From a virus: DNA of 64,000 nucleotides. Numbering within the stretch: position 1 is the stretch's first letter; every line of letters begins with the position of its first letter. Made by a program: the position numbers and the translations under genes. The DNA lies in IMG/VR virus record IMGVR_UViG_3300042878_002532, positions 49,294 to 113,293 of that record, one strand, 5' to 3'. Below are positions 1 to 7,822 of the stretch, in pieces. The notes under the pieces were generated by a model. It was given only the letters and a program-made list of their open reading frames with translations. It had not been told where the DNA came from and ran no database searches.

Positions 1-498
1 AACTCTTTTGAATACTTGACAACCTTCTGACCAGTTTTCAACCCATGTTGAATCTTGTCCAGCTTTATGAATGTTGATACCATATAAACCTTCTGTGATT
101 TTGTTTTCATCGTAGTTTAAGTCTTTGTTTGCATCTCTGTAAACTTTAACATTTTTAGCTTGACCTAATGCTTCGTATTTACCTTGGTGTAATCTGATTG
201 TATGTGAACCTCTATATTGATTTGGTACTAATCTAGCTACTCCGTCTTTGTTATGAAATTCCATAACTCCTTTTTTACCTGGATCTGTTGTTGCTGCCCA
301 AATAAAAAACTTCCATTCACCATTTTCTTTAAATGATATTGTAAGATTATCATCAAATACATTTGTTACTTTTGTTCCTGTAGATGAGTTTCTTACTCCA
401 ACGATATTTACATCGTATCCTTTGTTTGCCGCATCGTCGAACCATACATATCCTTTTGATTTAACTGCAGCCTCGATTTGTTCTCTTGTATAAGACAT
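1..498 (-). CDS. Partial YkuD-like (L,D-transpeptidase-like) wall-enzyme candidate, cut by window edge
   Basis: N-terminal part of a protein that runs off the left edge. 166 codons are visible from the ATG at 496-498 and no stop is reached. Near the visible end it reads GINIHKAG, and 12 residues after that His comes SEGCQVF. A His followed about 12-17 residues later by S-x-G-C is the arrangement of the YkuD/L,D-transpeptidase Cys-His centre. I therefore infer a murein-acting Cys enzyme or a related fold. It could also be a non-enzymatic virion domain, because the rest of the fold is not visible. It starts 17 bp after the gene at 516..875 and is probably co-transcribed with it. Confidence 0.55.
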   Translation of the reverse strand, partial: MSYTREQIEAAVKSKGYVWFDDAANKGYDVNIVGVRNSSTGTKVTNVFDDNLTISFKENGEWKFFIWAATTDPGKKGVMEFHNKDGVARLVPNQYRGSHTIRLHQGKYEALGQAKNVKVYRDANKDLNYDENKITEGLYGINIHKAGQDSTWVENWSEGCQVFKRV

Positions 499-515
499 TT
501 TTTAAATGTTATTTT

Positions 516-875
516 TTATAGGCTAAAATCTTCAAAGCCTTTTATGTTTTCATCATCTCTATGTCTAGCATCATGTTCTGAGTGAGATGATTCTGGTCCA
601 CCTAATAGTGGTTTTTCTTCGTGATGTTCTTCTTCATGCTCTTCTGAATGACCTGCAAGAAAGTTGAATACTTCTTCTACATCATCCTTAGATGTTGCAA
701 TGTGGTCTAATGCCCAGTTGTGGCCGTTTGTAAGCATAGCGTCAACTTCTGCTTCATCCATTTCTAACATCTCATCAACTAATCTTTTGATTGTTTTAAG
801 ATTACCAAAGAACATATAATTTTGAGGACCACCATCATGGTCTTCTTTAAATAGTTTAAATTTTTTGATTTCCAT
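516..875 (-). CDS. Small tagged acidic protein, His/Glu-rich tail
   Basis: 119-aa protein of unknown function. The start at 875 (MEIKKFKLFKED) is preferred over 926, because 926 would overlap the end of the kinase gene and only 875 gives the charged-aromatic N-terminus seen in many proteins of this window. That N-terminus resembles a T4 capsid-targeting peptide, with F-K-E as a possible prohead-protease site. The middle (about residues 35-75) is a helical, acidic module containing NGHNWALDHI. Residues about 80-100 are a run of Glu and His that could bind metal. It lies 11 bp downstream of the polyphosphate kinase gene, in the same transcription unit. Confidence 0.7.
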   Translation of the reverse strand: MEIKKFKLFKEDHDGGPQNYMFFGNLKTIKRLVDEMLEMDEAEVDAMLTNGHNWALDHIATSKDDVEEVFNFLAGHSEEHEEEHHEEKPLLGGPESSHSEHDARHRDDENIKGFEDFSL

Positions 876-886
876 ATCGTTTACTT

Positions 887-2047
887 TTATTTTAGAATGT
901 TTACTACTTCTGGGTAGTATTTGCATATATTTTGATTCTTTCCTTCATAAGGAATGGCTGAAAGTGCGTATCTCATAGCATTTAATCTTCCAATCTTTTT
1001 GTCGTTTGAGTTTATTATAACCCAAGGTGTAGTCCTACTTGATGTAAGGTTGAACATCTGATTTTTGTAGTGTCCGATTATCTCCCATTTATCAACAACT
1101 TTGGCGTCATTCGGTGAGAACTTCCAGTATTTCAAAGGACTTTGTTGTCTTAAATCGAATCTTTTTAGTTGTTTTTCTTTGGTAATAGAGAACCAGAACT
1201 TAATAAGGTGAAGACCTTGTTTCTTTATCATTTTCTCTTCCCAATCTACCACTTTTTCCATGAAGTCTTTGTACTGATCTTCTGTACAATAACCCATTGC
1301 TGGTTCTACTACTGCTCTGTTGTACCAAGATCTATCAAAGAATACTATTTCTCCTTCTTTAGGCATGTGTGCCTCATATCTAGCGAACCAGTTTTCTTTC
1401 TCTTCTGGAGTTGGAAGTCCTAAAGCAACTACTCTGAATCCTTTTGGATTTAAGTATTCGACGAATCTTTTTATTGTAGAACCTTTTCCTGCAGAGTCTC
1501 GTCCTTCGAATACTATAGCTATTCTCTTACCGTTCTTCAGAACCCATTCTTGAAGTTTCATAAGCTCTACTTGTATCTGATATTTCTCTGATTCGTATTC
1601 TTTTCTAGTAAGTATAGATCTCTCACCTTCGAACTCATCAAAGTGTTGAGCCTGAGCACCAGTTTTAATAACTGATATCCTGTTATCTATAGATTTGGCG
1701 AAGTCATCAAACTGTTTTCTTATGTTACTTTTGGTATCTCTTCTTTTGAGTTCCATAAGTTGATTTATCTTCCTAAGAAGTGTGTCGATGTTTAAGTCTT
1801 GTACGACCTCTGGAGTGAACTCGTTGTTAAGTTCTCTCATTATTATATCTACTTCGATTTTTTCAAAGGATTTGTATTCTACTTTGTTTGTTTGAAAGTT
1901 GTAGACAATATTGTCCAATATAGAACTTTTATACTCTCCAAGTCTTGTCAGTATGTTCCTTTTTATCTGTTCGATATTTTCGGGATCCATCTTGTCAATC
2001 CTAAGCTCTTCTTTTATAAAATCCAAGAATTTACGTAAATTCTTCAT
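887..2047 (-). CDS. ppk2: Polyphosphate kinase 2 family protein
   Basis: 386-aa PPK2-family kinase. These enzymes move phosphate between polyphosphate and nucleoside mono- or diphosphates. The kinase domain covers about residues 150-380: Walker A EGRDSAGKGS at 181-190, lid region LPTPEEKENWFARYEAHMP, and Walker B with FFDRSWYNRA near 236-245. All key motifs look intact. About 145 residues precede the domain, more than in typical stand-alone PPK2. I chose the ATG at 2047 because it lies 20 nt after a late-promoter box and begins MKNLRKFLDFIKEE, a capsid-targeting-like peptide with an I-K-E site; the longer frame would read through the promoter. Phage PPK2 genes are unusual. Likely role (inference): making ADP/ATP or other NTPs from host polyphosphate. 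Confidence 0.9.
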   Translation of the reverse strand: MKNLRKFLDFIKEELRIDKMDPENIEQIKRNILTRLGEYKSSILDNIVYNFQTNKVEYKSFEKIEVDIIMRELNNEFTPEVVQDLNIDTLLRKINQLMELKRRDTKSNIRKQFDDFAKSIDNRISVIKTGAQAQHFDEFEGERSILTRKEYESEKYQIQVELMKLQEWVLKNGKRIAIVFEGRDSAGKGSTIKRFVEYLNPKGFRVVALGLPTPEEKENWFARYEAHMPKEGEIVFFDRSWYNRAVVEPAMGYCTEDQYKDFMEKVVDWEEKMIKKQGLHLIKFWFSITKEKQLKRFDLRQQSPLKYWKFSPNDAKVVDKWEIIGHYKNQMFNLTSSRTTPWVIINSNDKKIGRLNAMRYALSAIPYEGKNQNICKYYPEVVNILK

Positions 2048-2067
2048 ATATTTAGAATATTTTCTTT

Positions 2068-2079
2068 TATATATTAAAA
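2068..2079 (-). promoter_or_regulatory. Late-type promoter box for the ppk2 unit
   Basis: Minus strand reads CACTTTTAATATATA, ending 20 nt before the kinase ATG. Same box and spacing as before many structural genes here. Confidence 0.6.
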
Positions 2080-2087
2080 GTGAAAAG

Positions 2088-2990
2088 CTAAAGTTTTTTC
2101 TCAAATAGATAAAGGTCGTATAAAGTATTTCCTTTTACGTTCTTTATACTTTTAAGAACTTGTCCGGTAACAGAATCAAGCACTTTGAATACTCCTATTT
2201 GTTGATTTTTATCAGTCTGAATTTTCACAGTATTTCCTGGTTGACCCAAAGCCCCTAATACTGCAACATATTTGTTTCCATATACACTTTTTAAAAACGA
2301 TACTCTTAAAGTATTTGTATCTTTAATGTTGTTTATATAAGCGTTATCCATTACTTTTGTTAAATCTAACTGACTTTCAGTTTCTTTTACTACTATGGTC
2401 GCGAATTTTCTTTCTTCACCACCTAAAGTAATTTCTTCTCTGTTCTGAATTTTGTTTTGGTTTACAAGGTTTTGTTGGTTTCTTCTAATCTCACTAAAAT
2501 CTGCTTTAGCTATTATACCACCTCTCATACCTTTATCATTCATATTATAACCTGCAGGGGCTAATCTGTAGAACGATCCAGTAAAAGTCATAGAAAGTAT
2601 TCTATCTGTTCTAAAAAGTCTCCAGATCTTGTTTATGTGTCTTTTCTGAGACACCGACCATCCGTTTAGATGCCAACCTCTCAATAAAGTTTTGCCTTTT
2701 GAAGACCTCCCAATCACCATTGGGTATATAACTCGCTCATGGCCAGCAAAATGCGTATCTTCTTCTCCTTTGTAGTTGAGTAGGAAGATCATTCCGTATT
2801 TGATTGCCTTTATCATAGTCTGCTCGTTGTACTTGATAGGTTCGTTGATAGGTATATTGGCGATGTCTTTTACATTCTTCAATGAAAATCTAGGTATGAA
2901 CTCATTGTCCTCTATAAGTTCGTATCGTTCTTTAACGACGAATTCTACAGGCTTTGTATTGTAATATGCTTTTGTTTGCGCTAGGTTCAT
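2088..2990 (-). CDS. Unknown protein with WYL-like segment
   Basis: 300-aa protein not confidently recognised. Residues about 65-140 contain a pattern reminiscent of WYL domains: Y-x-G-E, then HERVIYPMVIG, KTLLRGWHLNGWS and WRLFRTDRILSMTF, spaced as in the ligand-sensing WYL fold. No helix-turn-helix is visible, so it is not an ordinary WYL repressor. The C-terminal 60 residues (VFKVLDSVTGQVLKSIKNVK and after) look like a small beta-rich domain. It is transcribed from its own late-type box and sits upstream of the polyphosphate kinase gene. Role unknown; it may be structural, since it shares the late promoter class. Confidence 0.75.
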   Translation of the reverse strand: MNLAQTKAYYNTKPVEFVVKERYELIEDNEFIPRFSLKNVKDIANIPINEPIKYNEQTMIKAIKYGMIFLLNYKGEEDTHFAGHERVIYPMVIGRSSKGKTLLRGWHLNGWSVSQKRHINKIWRLFRTDRILSMTFTGSFYRLAPAGYNMNDKGMRGGIIAKADFSEIRRNQQNLVNQNKIQNREEITLGGEERKFATIVVKETESQLDLTKVMDNAYINNIKDTNTLRVSFLKSVYGNKYVAVLGALGQPGNTVKIQTDKNQQIGVFKVLDSVTGQVLKSIKNVKGNTLYDLYLFEKKL

Positions 2991-3013
2991 AAAGTATATA
3001 TTTAATTATATTC

Positions 3014-3024
3014 TATATATTAAA
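3014..3024 (-). promoter_or_regulatory. Late-type promoter box
   Basis: Minus strand CACATTTAATATATAG, 23 nt before the ATG at 2990. It matches the late consensus. Confidence 0.6.
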
Positions 3025-3041
3025 TGTGAATGACGCAAAAT

Positions 3042-3077
3042 AAAAAAGCGAGGTCACATTTGATGTGCCTCGCTTTT
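3042..3077 (-). terminator. Rho-independent terminator after the lipoprotein gene
   Basis: Inverted repeat AAAAGCGAGG...CCTCGCTTTT with a TCACAT/ATGTG inner stem. On the minus strand it is followed by a T-run, so it ends the gene at 3108..3278. Confidence 0.85.
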
Positions 3078-3107
3078 CCAACATTCTGTTGTAACCTTCT
3101 GTGGTGA

Positions 3108-3278
3108 TTACTTAACTACAGTAGTATCTACTGAAACGGTAGATGCCGGAACAGCTGTAGTATCTACAGCAGCCTCAACGGCAGTCGTGTCAGTATTTGC
3201 AGCTTCTCCCTCAGGAGTCTTGCCACCGCAAGATGCAAGTACCACAGATGTGATTACTAAAAACAATGCTTTTTTCAT
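3108..3278 (-). CDS. Small lipoprotein
   Basis: 56-aa lipoprotein. The ATG at 3278 gives a compact signal peptide, MKKALFLVITSVVLASCGGK, with a lipobox (L-A-S-C) at residues 14-17; the in-frame start at 3320 adds an unlikely 14-residue leader. The mature part is short, low in complexity and rich in Asp, Thr, Val and Ala (DTTAVEAAVDTTAV), with no recognisable domain. Phage lipoproteins of this size often act at the host surface, for example in superinfection exclusion, but nothing here proves that. It is monocistronic, with a strong terminator directly downstream. Confidence 0.8.
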   Translation of the reverse strand: MKKALFLVITSVVLASCGGKTPEGEAANTDTTAVEAAVDTTAVPASTVSVDTTVVK

Positions 3279-3353
3279 AATTTTCTGTCTTGTTATTTTT
3301 TGTGAGATGTATATATCCAATTGAAGATTTTGTTTAGAAAAAGAAAAAATATA

Positions 3354-3365
3354 TTTAATATATAC
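3354..3365 (+). promoter_or_regulatory. Late-type promoter box
   Basis: TTTAATATATAC, 25 nt before the ATG at 3391, preceded by an A-rich tract. Confidence 0.6.
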
Positions 3366-3390
3366 ATATACAAGAAAATAATTCTAAGAA

Positions 3391-4101
3391 ATGTCAATAA
3401 AAAGTAGAGAAGATGCAAACAAATATTATCAAATCGTAAACGAGTTGGTAGACGAATACATGTCAAAGGGTAAAATCAGACCTTCTAATCTTAAAAGATA
3501 CCTTCAACCAGGTAGTGAGAGATTCAAAAAGTTTTTAATAAGAAACAAGTTGAACGAGATAACAGGAATAGACAGAGTTCTTTCTGATGTGATTGAAGAT
3601 AGAGCCAATATGGAATCTGACGGAGTTCTTACATTTGAAAACTTCAAATTCTTTGAATCTGATGAGTTCAAAATTGCTTCTATGAAACAATGTCTTTATA
3701 AAGGTATTGAAAAAGCGGATCTAAATATGGAAAAAGTATTGGCAGACGTTTTTGATACTAACTTAGGATCGATAGATATAGTAGATCCTGAAAAACATTG
3801 TTTTAAAATAGAGGATGAAGAAGAAGTTTTCATTTATTCAAAAGAAGACATTGATATAATAGGATTAAATATAATAGATCATCTATATGATGAGCTTTGT
3901 AAAAAAGATGTTGTACTTGCAGACGACATATCTATGAATCTTTCTGATTTGGTGGGAAAAGAAGCTTTTGAGAAAAAGATGCACGATTTTTTCACAGAAG
4001 AATTTTTACTAAAACTGATTGGAAAGTTACTTGATTCTGAATACTACAAAGAAGGTGAAAGTGTCGGAAAAGGAAACTACTTTGTTTGGAAAAAACTCTA
4101 A
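3391..4101 (+). CDS. Unknown acidic protein with a PGSE motif segment
   Basis: 236-aa protein, not recognised. Residues about 30-70 (LQPGSERFKKFL, then EITGIDRVLSD) resemble a segment of the Cys-cluster virion protein at 23411..24394 (FRPGSEAFYDVL, then NLTGLDKDLFES). The two may share a small helical domain. The rest is acidic and helical with no membrane segment or signal peptide. It has its own late-type promoter and precedes the endolysin on the same strand. It does not begin with the capsid-targeting-like peptide seen in many neighbours. A virion or assembly role is possible but unproven. Confidence 0.75.
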   Translation: MSIKSREDANKYYQIVNELVDEYMSKGKIRPSNLKRYLQPGSERFKKFLIRNKLNEITGIDRVLSDVIEDRANMESDGVLTFENFKFFESDEFKIASMKQCLYKGIEKADLNMEKVLADVFDTNLGSIDIVDPEKHCFKIEDEEEVFIYSKEDIDIIGLNIIDHLYDELCKKDVVLADDISMNLSDLVGKEAFEKKMHDFFTEEFLLKLIGKLLDSEYYKEGESVGKGNYFVWKKL

Positions 4102-4150
4102 AAACATGTAACATCATGATATACTAATAACTAATATTTGGTTTTTCTAT

Positions 4151-4174
4151 TTGGATATATAAATCAAAATAAAA
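4151..4174 (+). promoter_or_regulatory. 24-nt leader element shared with the spanin-like pair
   Basis: A 24-nt element with core GATATATAAAT, ending 8 nt before the endolysin ATG. A copy with 21 of 24 matches and the same 8-nt spacing lies at 43225..43248. Probably a promoter or translation element of lysis genes. Confidence 0.6.
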
Positions 4175-4182
4175 ATATCAGT

Positions 4183-4998
4183 ATGTTACTAAAAGTAGGA
4201 TCAAAAGGAGATGACGTAAAGTCACTTCAGGAAAAGCTGGGACTTACAGCTGACGGCTCGTTCGGACCTGGAACAGAGAAAGCCGTAAAAGAATGGCAAG
4301 CAAAAAACGGATTGACGGCAGACGGAGTTATCGGTGATAAAAGCTGGCAACTTTTGGCTTTATTCGGAACAAAAAAAGAAGAGGTTGTAATACCTGCAAG
4401 TGAATTTAAGCTTGAGGCATTAAAAGGACATCTTCCGGATTCAGTAATCGCTCAGATTCCTGACACAGCAAAAAAATTCAACATTACAAATGTATTGAGA
4501 CTATCTCACTTCTTGGCACAATGTGGTCATGAGTCTGGTGGATTCAAAGCGGTTTCTGAAAACCTAAACTATTCTTCTGACGGATTGAAAAAAATATTCG
4601 GAAAGTATTTCCCTGGTGATACTACGGCTTATGCTAGAAACCCGGAAAAGATTGCTTCTAAAGTTTATGCAAACAGAATGGGTAATGGAGACGAAAGTTC
4701 TAAAGAAGGATTCAAATTCAGAGGTAGAGGATATATCCAGTTGACCGGAAAATCAAACTATCAAGGATTCACAAAATTCATTGGAGAGGATTGCGTAGCA
4801 AATCCGGATTTAGTAGCGACTAAATATCCATTGGCTTCTGCGGCATTCTTTTTTGACTCTAATAAACTATGGTCTATTTGTGATAAAGGTGCAGATGATG
4901 CTACCGTAACTGCAGTTACTAAAAGAGTGAATGGTGGTACTATTGGATTACCGGATAGAATAAAACATTTCAAAGAGTTTTACAACTTACTTAAATAA
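4183..4998 (+). CDS. Endolysin: peptidoglycan-binding domain plus GH19 chitinase/lysozyme domain
   Basis: 271-aa lysin predicted to cut the glycan strands of the host wall. Residues 1-65 form a PG_binding_1 domain (GSKGDDVKSLQEKLGL, then DGSFGPGTEKAVKEWQ and DGVIGDKSW). Residues about 85-270 are a GH19 glycosidase: HFLAQCGHESGGF holds the catalytic Glu, RGRGYIQLTGKSNY is the substrate-cleft signature, and KRVNGGTIGLPDR closes the domain. There is no signal peptide, so release would need a holin or membrane rupture. The ATG at 4183 is chosen because it opens the binding domain at once and lies 8 nt after the shared leader. A bidirectional terminator follows. Confidence 0.92.
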   Translation: MLLKVGSKGDDVKSLQEKLGLTADGSFGPGTEKAVKEWQAKNGLTADGVIGDKSWQLLALFGTKKEEVVIPASEFKLEALKGHLPDSVIAQIPDTAKKFNITNVLRLSHFLAQCGHESGGFKAVSENLNYSSDGLKKIFGKYFPGDTTAYARNPEKIASKVYANRMGNGDESSKEGFKFRGRGYIQLTGKSNYQGFTKFIGEDCVANPDLVATKYPLASAAFFFDSNKLWSICDKGADDATVTAVTKRVNGGTIGLPDRIKHFKEFYNLLK

Positions 4999-5003
4999 AA
5001 AAA

Positions 5004-5033
5004 GAAAAGAGAGCCACAAAGCTCTCTTTTTTC
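5004..5033. terminator. Bidirectional terminator
   Basis: AAGAGAGC-CACAAA-GCTCTCTTTTTT between convergent genes (endolysin and 5032..5694), with A-run and T-run on its two sides. Confidence 0.8.
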
Positions 5034-5694
5034 ATGATAGAATATCTTTTATCTTAGCATCTCTGATTAGAACCTTTGATAGAATTCCTGATTGTTTGTC
5101 AATGGCTTCGAATATCTTTGTTTTTGAAAAGAATCCATTATAGATTGTGTTGAAATCGTCTTTCATATGTATAAGTTTCAAAAAAAGATTAGGTTGTAAT
5201 CTTATAATAAACTTTTCTACATATTTATCTTCTCTCAACTCTAAAATATAAGCTTGTTCCATTTCTGGTCCAAAATTGAACTCTGATGGTTCAAATCCTA
5301 AACTCTTTATAAAATCTAATACGAATGAATACTTTTCATATCGACATTTGAGTTTTGTTTCTGTGTCGTAGTATGAAAATCTCGAAGGCATCTGATTAAA
5401 ATCCATTTCGGTTCCTATATGATATGTGTCATTTTCCAATAGTTCCGAAAGATCAGATTCTCTCCTATCTTCTTTGTTTAAGATATTCTTTTTTTTAACA
5501 AAGTGAGATAGCTTAGTATCAAAAAGAAAATGTGTTTCTCCTGTTTCTTCTGCTCTTTTTTCACATTCGTCGATGAAATATTGATCTATCTCAGATCTTT
5601 CATATTCCCATGAAGATTCTTCTTGTATAAATCCTTCTGGTTTGCTACCATCGTCTATTTCTATAGTACCATCTGGTAATTGTCTAATATTCAT
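5032..5694 (-). CDS. Unknown protein, last gene of a four-gene operon
   Basis: 220-aa acidic protein, not recognised. It begins MNIRQLPDGTIEIDDGSKP and is otherwise a mixed alpha/beta sequence with many Glu, Asp and Lys. No transmembrane segment or known motif. Its ATG overlaps the stop of the upstream gene by 4 nt (ATGA), so it is probably translationally coupled. As part of the minus-strand unit 7727 to 5032 headed by a nucleotidyltransferase and read from a host-type promoter, it is more likely an early or middle gene than a structural one. Confidence 0.7.
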   Translation of the reverse strand: MNIRQLPDGTIEIDDGSKPEGFIQEESSWEYERSEIDQYFIDECEKRAEETGETHFLFDTKLSHFVKKKNILNKEDRRESDLSELLENDTYHIGTEMDFNQMPSRFSYYDTETKLKCRYEKYSFVLDFIKSLGFEPSEFNFGPEMEQAYILELREDKYVEKFIIRLQPNLFLKLIHMKDDFNTIYNGFFSKTKIFEAIDKQSGILSKVLIRDAKIKDILS

Positions 5695-5918
5695 GCTAAG
5701 GCATAGTTTTTTTCGTGGTCGAACCTTTCTTTTGAAAAGTCCAATAGAACTTTACACTTCTCATACTCTTCTCTTTCTTCGAAGTAGTACATTATTTTTT
5801 CGATAAAATCTAACGTGTATGGTTTAAAGGATATGTCATAACATTTACCTTTATTGATTCTATCATAAGTGCTATTCATCAAATAGCTGTAGTTGTGCAT
5901 AACAATTTTATCAGTCAT
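5691..5918 (-). CDS. Small unknown protein
   Basis: 75-aa protein rich in Tyr and charged residues; the C-terminal half is helical (DFIEKIMYYFEEREEYEKCK). Not recognised. It overlaps the next gene by 4 nt and follows the membrane-anchored protein by 1 nt, a tight operon arrangement that supports it as a real gene. No clue to function beyond its operon. Confidence 0.65.
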   Translation of the reverse strand: MTDKIVMHNYSYLMNSTYDRINKGKCYDISFKPYTLDFIEKIMYYFEEREEYEKCKVLLDFSKERFDHEKNYALA

Positions 5919-5919
5919 C

Positions 5920-6540
5920 TTATTTATTGCTTTGATTTTTCAAAAAATCTAATTCCTCTTGTGTTATTTTACTCATTCCGTGTTTACTAATCTTATCTAA
6001 GATTGAATCTACATCGAAACGGTCTTCGTTTTCTTCTACTATTCTTTCAATCTCCGTAGTTTCTTTCTTCATCATTAGGTTGTTCAGTTCCGCTTCTGGG
6101 TTTACACTTTCAAAATCTTTTAACTTAGATTCTAATTCCTCTCTAGAGATTGTCACACCCAATACTTCTACAACATCATCAATCTGTTTACCATATTGTT
6201 CATGTATATTACTTATTATATTTTCATTTAACTTTTTATCGATTGTCTCAGATGTATAGATACATTTATTTTCTTTGAAAATACAAACAATACTTTTATC
6301 CATAAGATAAACTACGTTTACAATATTGTAGTCTTTCAGTTTGGTATCTAACATTACTGTGTGATTTACCCTACTAACAAATACCGCTTGACCTTTTTTA
6401 ATATTAGATAATATCTCTTCGAATTGTAATATCATATCTTTCAGAAGCTTTTGGTCTTTGAAATGTTCTTTTATTTTGTCTACAATCTTCGCATATAGGA
6501 AGCCTAATATAAACATAAGTGTTAACGTCATTATACTCAT
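5920..6540 (-). CDS. Membrane-anchored protein with rhomboid-type C-terminal motif
   Basis: 206-aa protein with one N-terminal transmembrane segment (about residues 3-18, TLTLMFILGFLYAKIV) and a soluble, partly helical remainder. Residues about 173-203 read VDSILDKISKHGMSKITQEELDFL, nearly matching the C-terminus of the protein at 36626..37162. The same motif is known at the C-termini of rhomboid-like proteins of Bacteroidota, but here there is no protease domain. Its start overlaps the nucleotidyltransferase stop by 4 nt (ATGA). Function unknown; the motif suggests a host-derived interaction module. Confidence 0.75.
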   Translation of the reverse strand: MSIMTLTLMFILGFLYAKIVDKIKEHFKDQKLLKDMILQFEEILSNIKKGQAVFVSRVNHTVMLDTKLKDYNIVNVVYLMDKSIVCIFKENKCIYTSETIDKKLNENIISNIHEQYGKQIDDVVEVLGVTISREELESKLKDFESVNPEAELNNLMMKKETTEIERIVEENEDRFDVDSILDKISKHGMSKITQEELDFLKNQSNK

Positions 6541-7727
6541 AGTGTATTATATATATTTTTTCTGATTTTGATTAGTATTTCATTGACAAAAGATTCATCT
6601 ACTTTGTCTGGAAGGTTTGAGTTCGCGAACAGCTCGTCGATTTCTACGATTTCTGCCTCTACTTGATCAATAAGAGTCTGTAGGTCAATCTTTCCTTTTC
6701 TGATGTCGATTAGTTCTTGAGCATTTTCTCTACGAACGTTGATACCAAGACCCAATGCGATTTCTCTTGCCATATCCATAAGTCTTCGGGAGTGCATCAT
6801 GTTCTTACCGTCGATTTTTTGACCGTGAGATTTAACATCAACCCATCTTGCATCATTTTTATTTACTAACCAATCTTCATAAGACTTATAATCTTTACAG
6901 TGTTCGGAATAACCATCTTTATTATAAACAATATTACAGATTGGAGTTTCATCTTTTGGAATAGAAGAAAGTCTAAGAGCATTTGACTCAGCAACGTTAT
7001 CACCTTCACCAGTCTTTACAAGTCCTTTATAACCAAATCCCATTGAGTGACCTTCTTCTTTTCTCCATGCTTTAGCTTTTTCCCTCAAGTCTTCTGGAAT
7101 CCTTTCATTAAAACAGTTGTTAGCATCTGTATCAAAATAAACAGCATATGAATCTCTAGCATTTGGTACATTTACAACTCCACAGAACTTTTCTTCAAAC
7201 CCCTTATCAGAGTTCCATTTTTTCCAAGGAATAGATTTTGGTCCTTCAATCACATAAACAAAGTCGAGTACATCTTTACGAGTTACTTTATCTTTTTCCC
7301 AGTTTTGTTTTTTGTTTTGACCTTTTGCTTTTTGGATTTGCATTTTACCATAACCACCAAAAGATTTGGCACACACTTTGGTGATGAATTTATCTCTGTT
7401 ATCTAAGATAAGGTCGAAGATAGGATCTTTATAGATGATACAATCTTCTGGTGTGTTTAGAAGTTCTAATACGGTTGGATTATTGCTAGAAAGTAGTTGT
7501 AGAAATCTTTTGATTTCATAGATTACGGTATCATTTGTATCGTCGTTGATTTGTTCTTTGTAGTTGAATCCAAAGATGTCTTCTTGTGATTGAATGAATA
7601 CACCTGCGTAGTCTGTATCGGATGTTTCAATGTTTGTTCCATATGCATGTGATCCTCTAATAACGAGTAGTAGTGGTTTTGCGTTTGGAGACTTTTCTTC
7701 GATGAATCTAAATAGTTCTTCTTTCAT
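6537..7727 (-). CDS. Predicted nucleotidyltransferase
   Basis: 396-aa protein of the predicted nucleotidyltransferase group found in many large phages. The N-terminus has the pol-beta-type signature: RGSHAYGTN at about residues 24-32 (GS motif), then SDTDYAGVF with the metal-binding D-x-D. EIKRFLQLLSSNNPTVLELL follows, as in this group. The substrate is unknown; tRNA, nucleotide or protein nucleotidylation are all possible. It heads a four-gene overlapping operon and is preceded by TACATTTG, a host-type -7 box, 17 nt from the ATG, so it is probably transcribed before the late switch. Confidence 0.8.
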   Translation of the reverse strand: MKEELFRFIEEKSPNAKPLLLVIRGSHAYGTNIETSDTDYAGVFIQSQEDIFGFNYKEQINDDTNDTVIYEIKRFLQLLSSNNPTVLELLNTPEDCIIYKDPIFDLILDNRDKFITKVCAKSFGGYGKMQIQKAKGQNKKQNWEKDKVTRKDVLDFVYVIEGPKSIPWKKWNSDKGFEEKFCGVVNVPNARDSYAVYFDTDANNCFNERIPEDLREKAKAWRKEEGHSMGFGYKGLVKTGEGDNVAESNALRLSSIPKDETPICNIVYNKDGYSEHCKDYKSYEDWLVNKNDARWVDVKSHGQKIDGKNMMHSRRLMDMAREIALGLGINVRRENAQELIDIRKGKIDLQTLIDQVEAEIVEIDELFANSNLPDKVDESFVNEILIKIRKNIYNTL

Positions 7728-7744
7728 TTTCTTTATTTATTCTA

Positions 7745-7752
7745 CAAATGTA
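7745..7752 (-). promoter_or_regulatory. Host-type -7 box (TACATTTG)
   Basis: Minus strand TACATTTG matches the Bacteroidota primary-sigma -7 consensus TAnnTTTG, 17 nt before the ATG at 7727. I see no clear -33 TTTG at the ideal distance. Confidence 0.5.
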
Positions 7753-7790
7753 GTGATTAAAACTGAAATAAAAATAAAGCAACATTAAAA

Positions 7791-7802
7791 TTTAATATAT
7801 AC
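7791..7802 (+). promoter_or_regulatory. Late-type promoter box
   Basis: TTTAATATATAC, 20 nt before the ATG of the fibre-like gene at 7823. Confidence 0.6.
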
Positions 7803-7822
7803 CAAAAAAGAATAAAACTCAT

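Noticed and set aside
1169-1553. Plus-strand open frames inside the polyphosphate kinase gene
   Set aside because: Opposite strand encodes intact kinase motifs; the plus frames have hydrophobic random composition.
3108-3320. Longer start for the lipoprotein (3320)
   Set aside because: It would bury the signal peptide behind 14 polar residues; the ATG at 3278 gives a normal lipoprotein signal.
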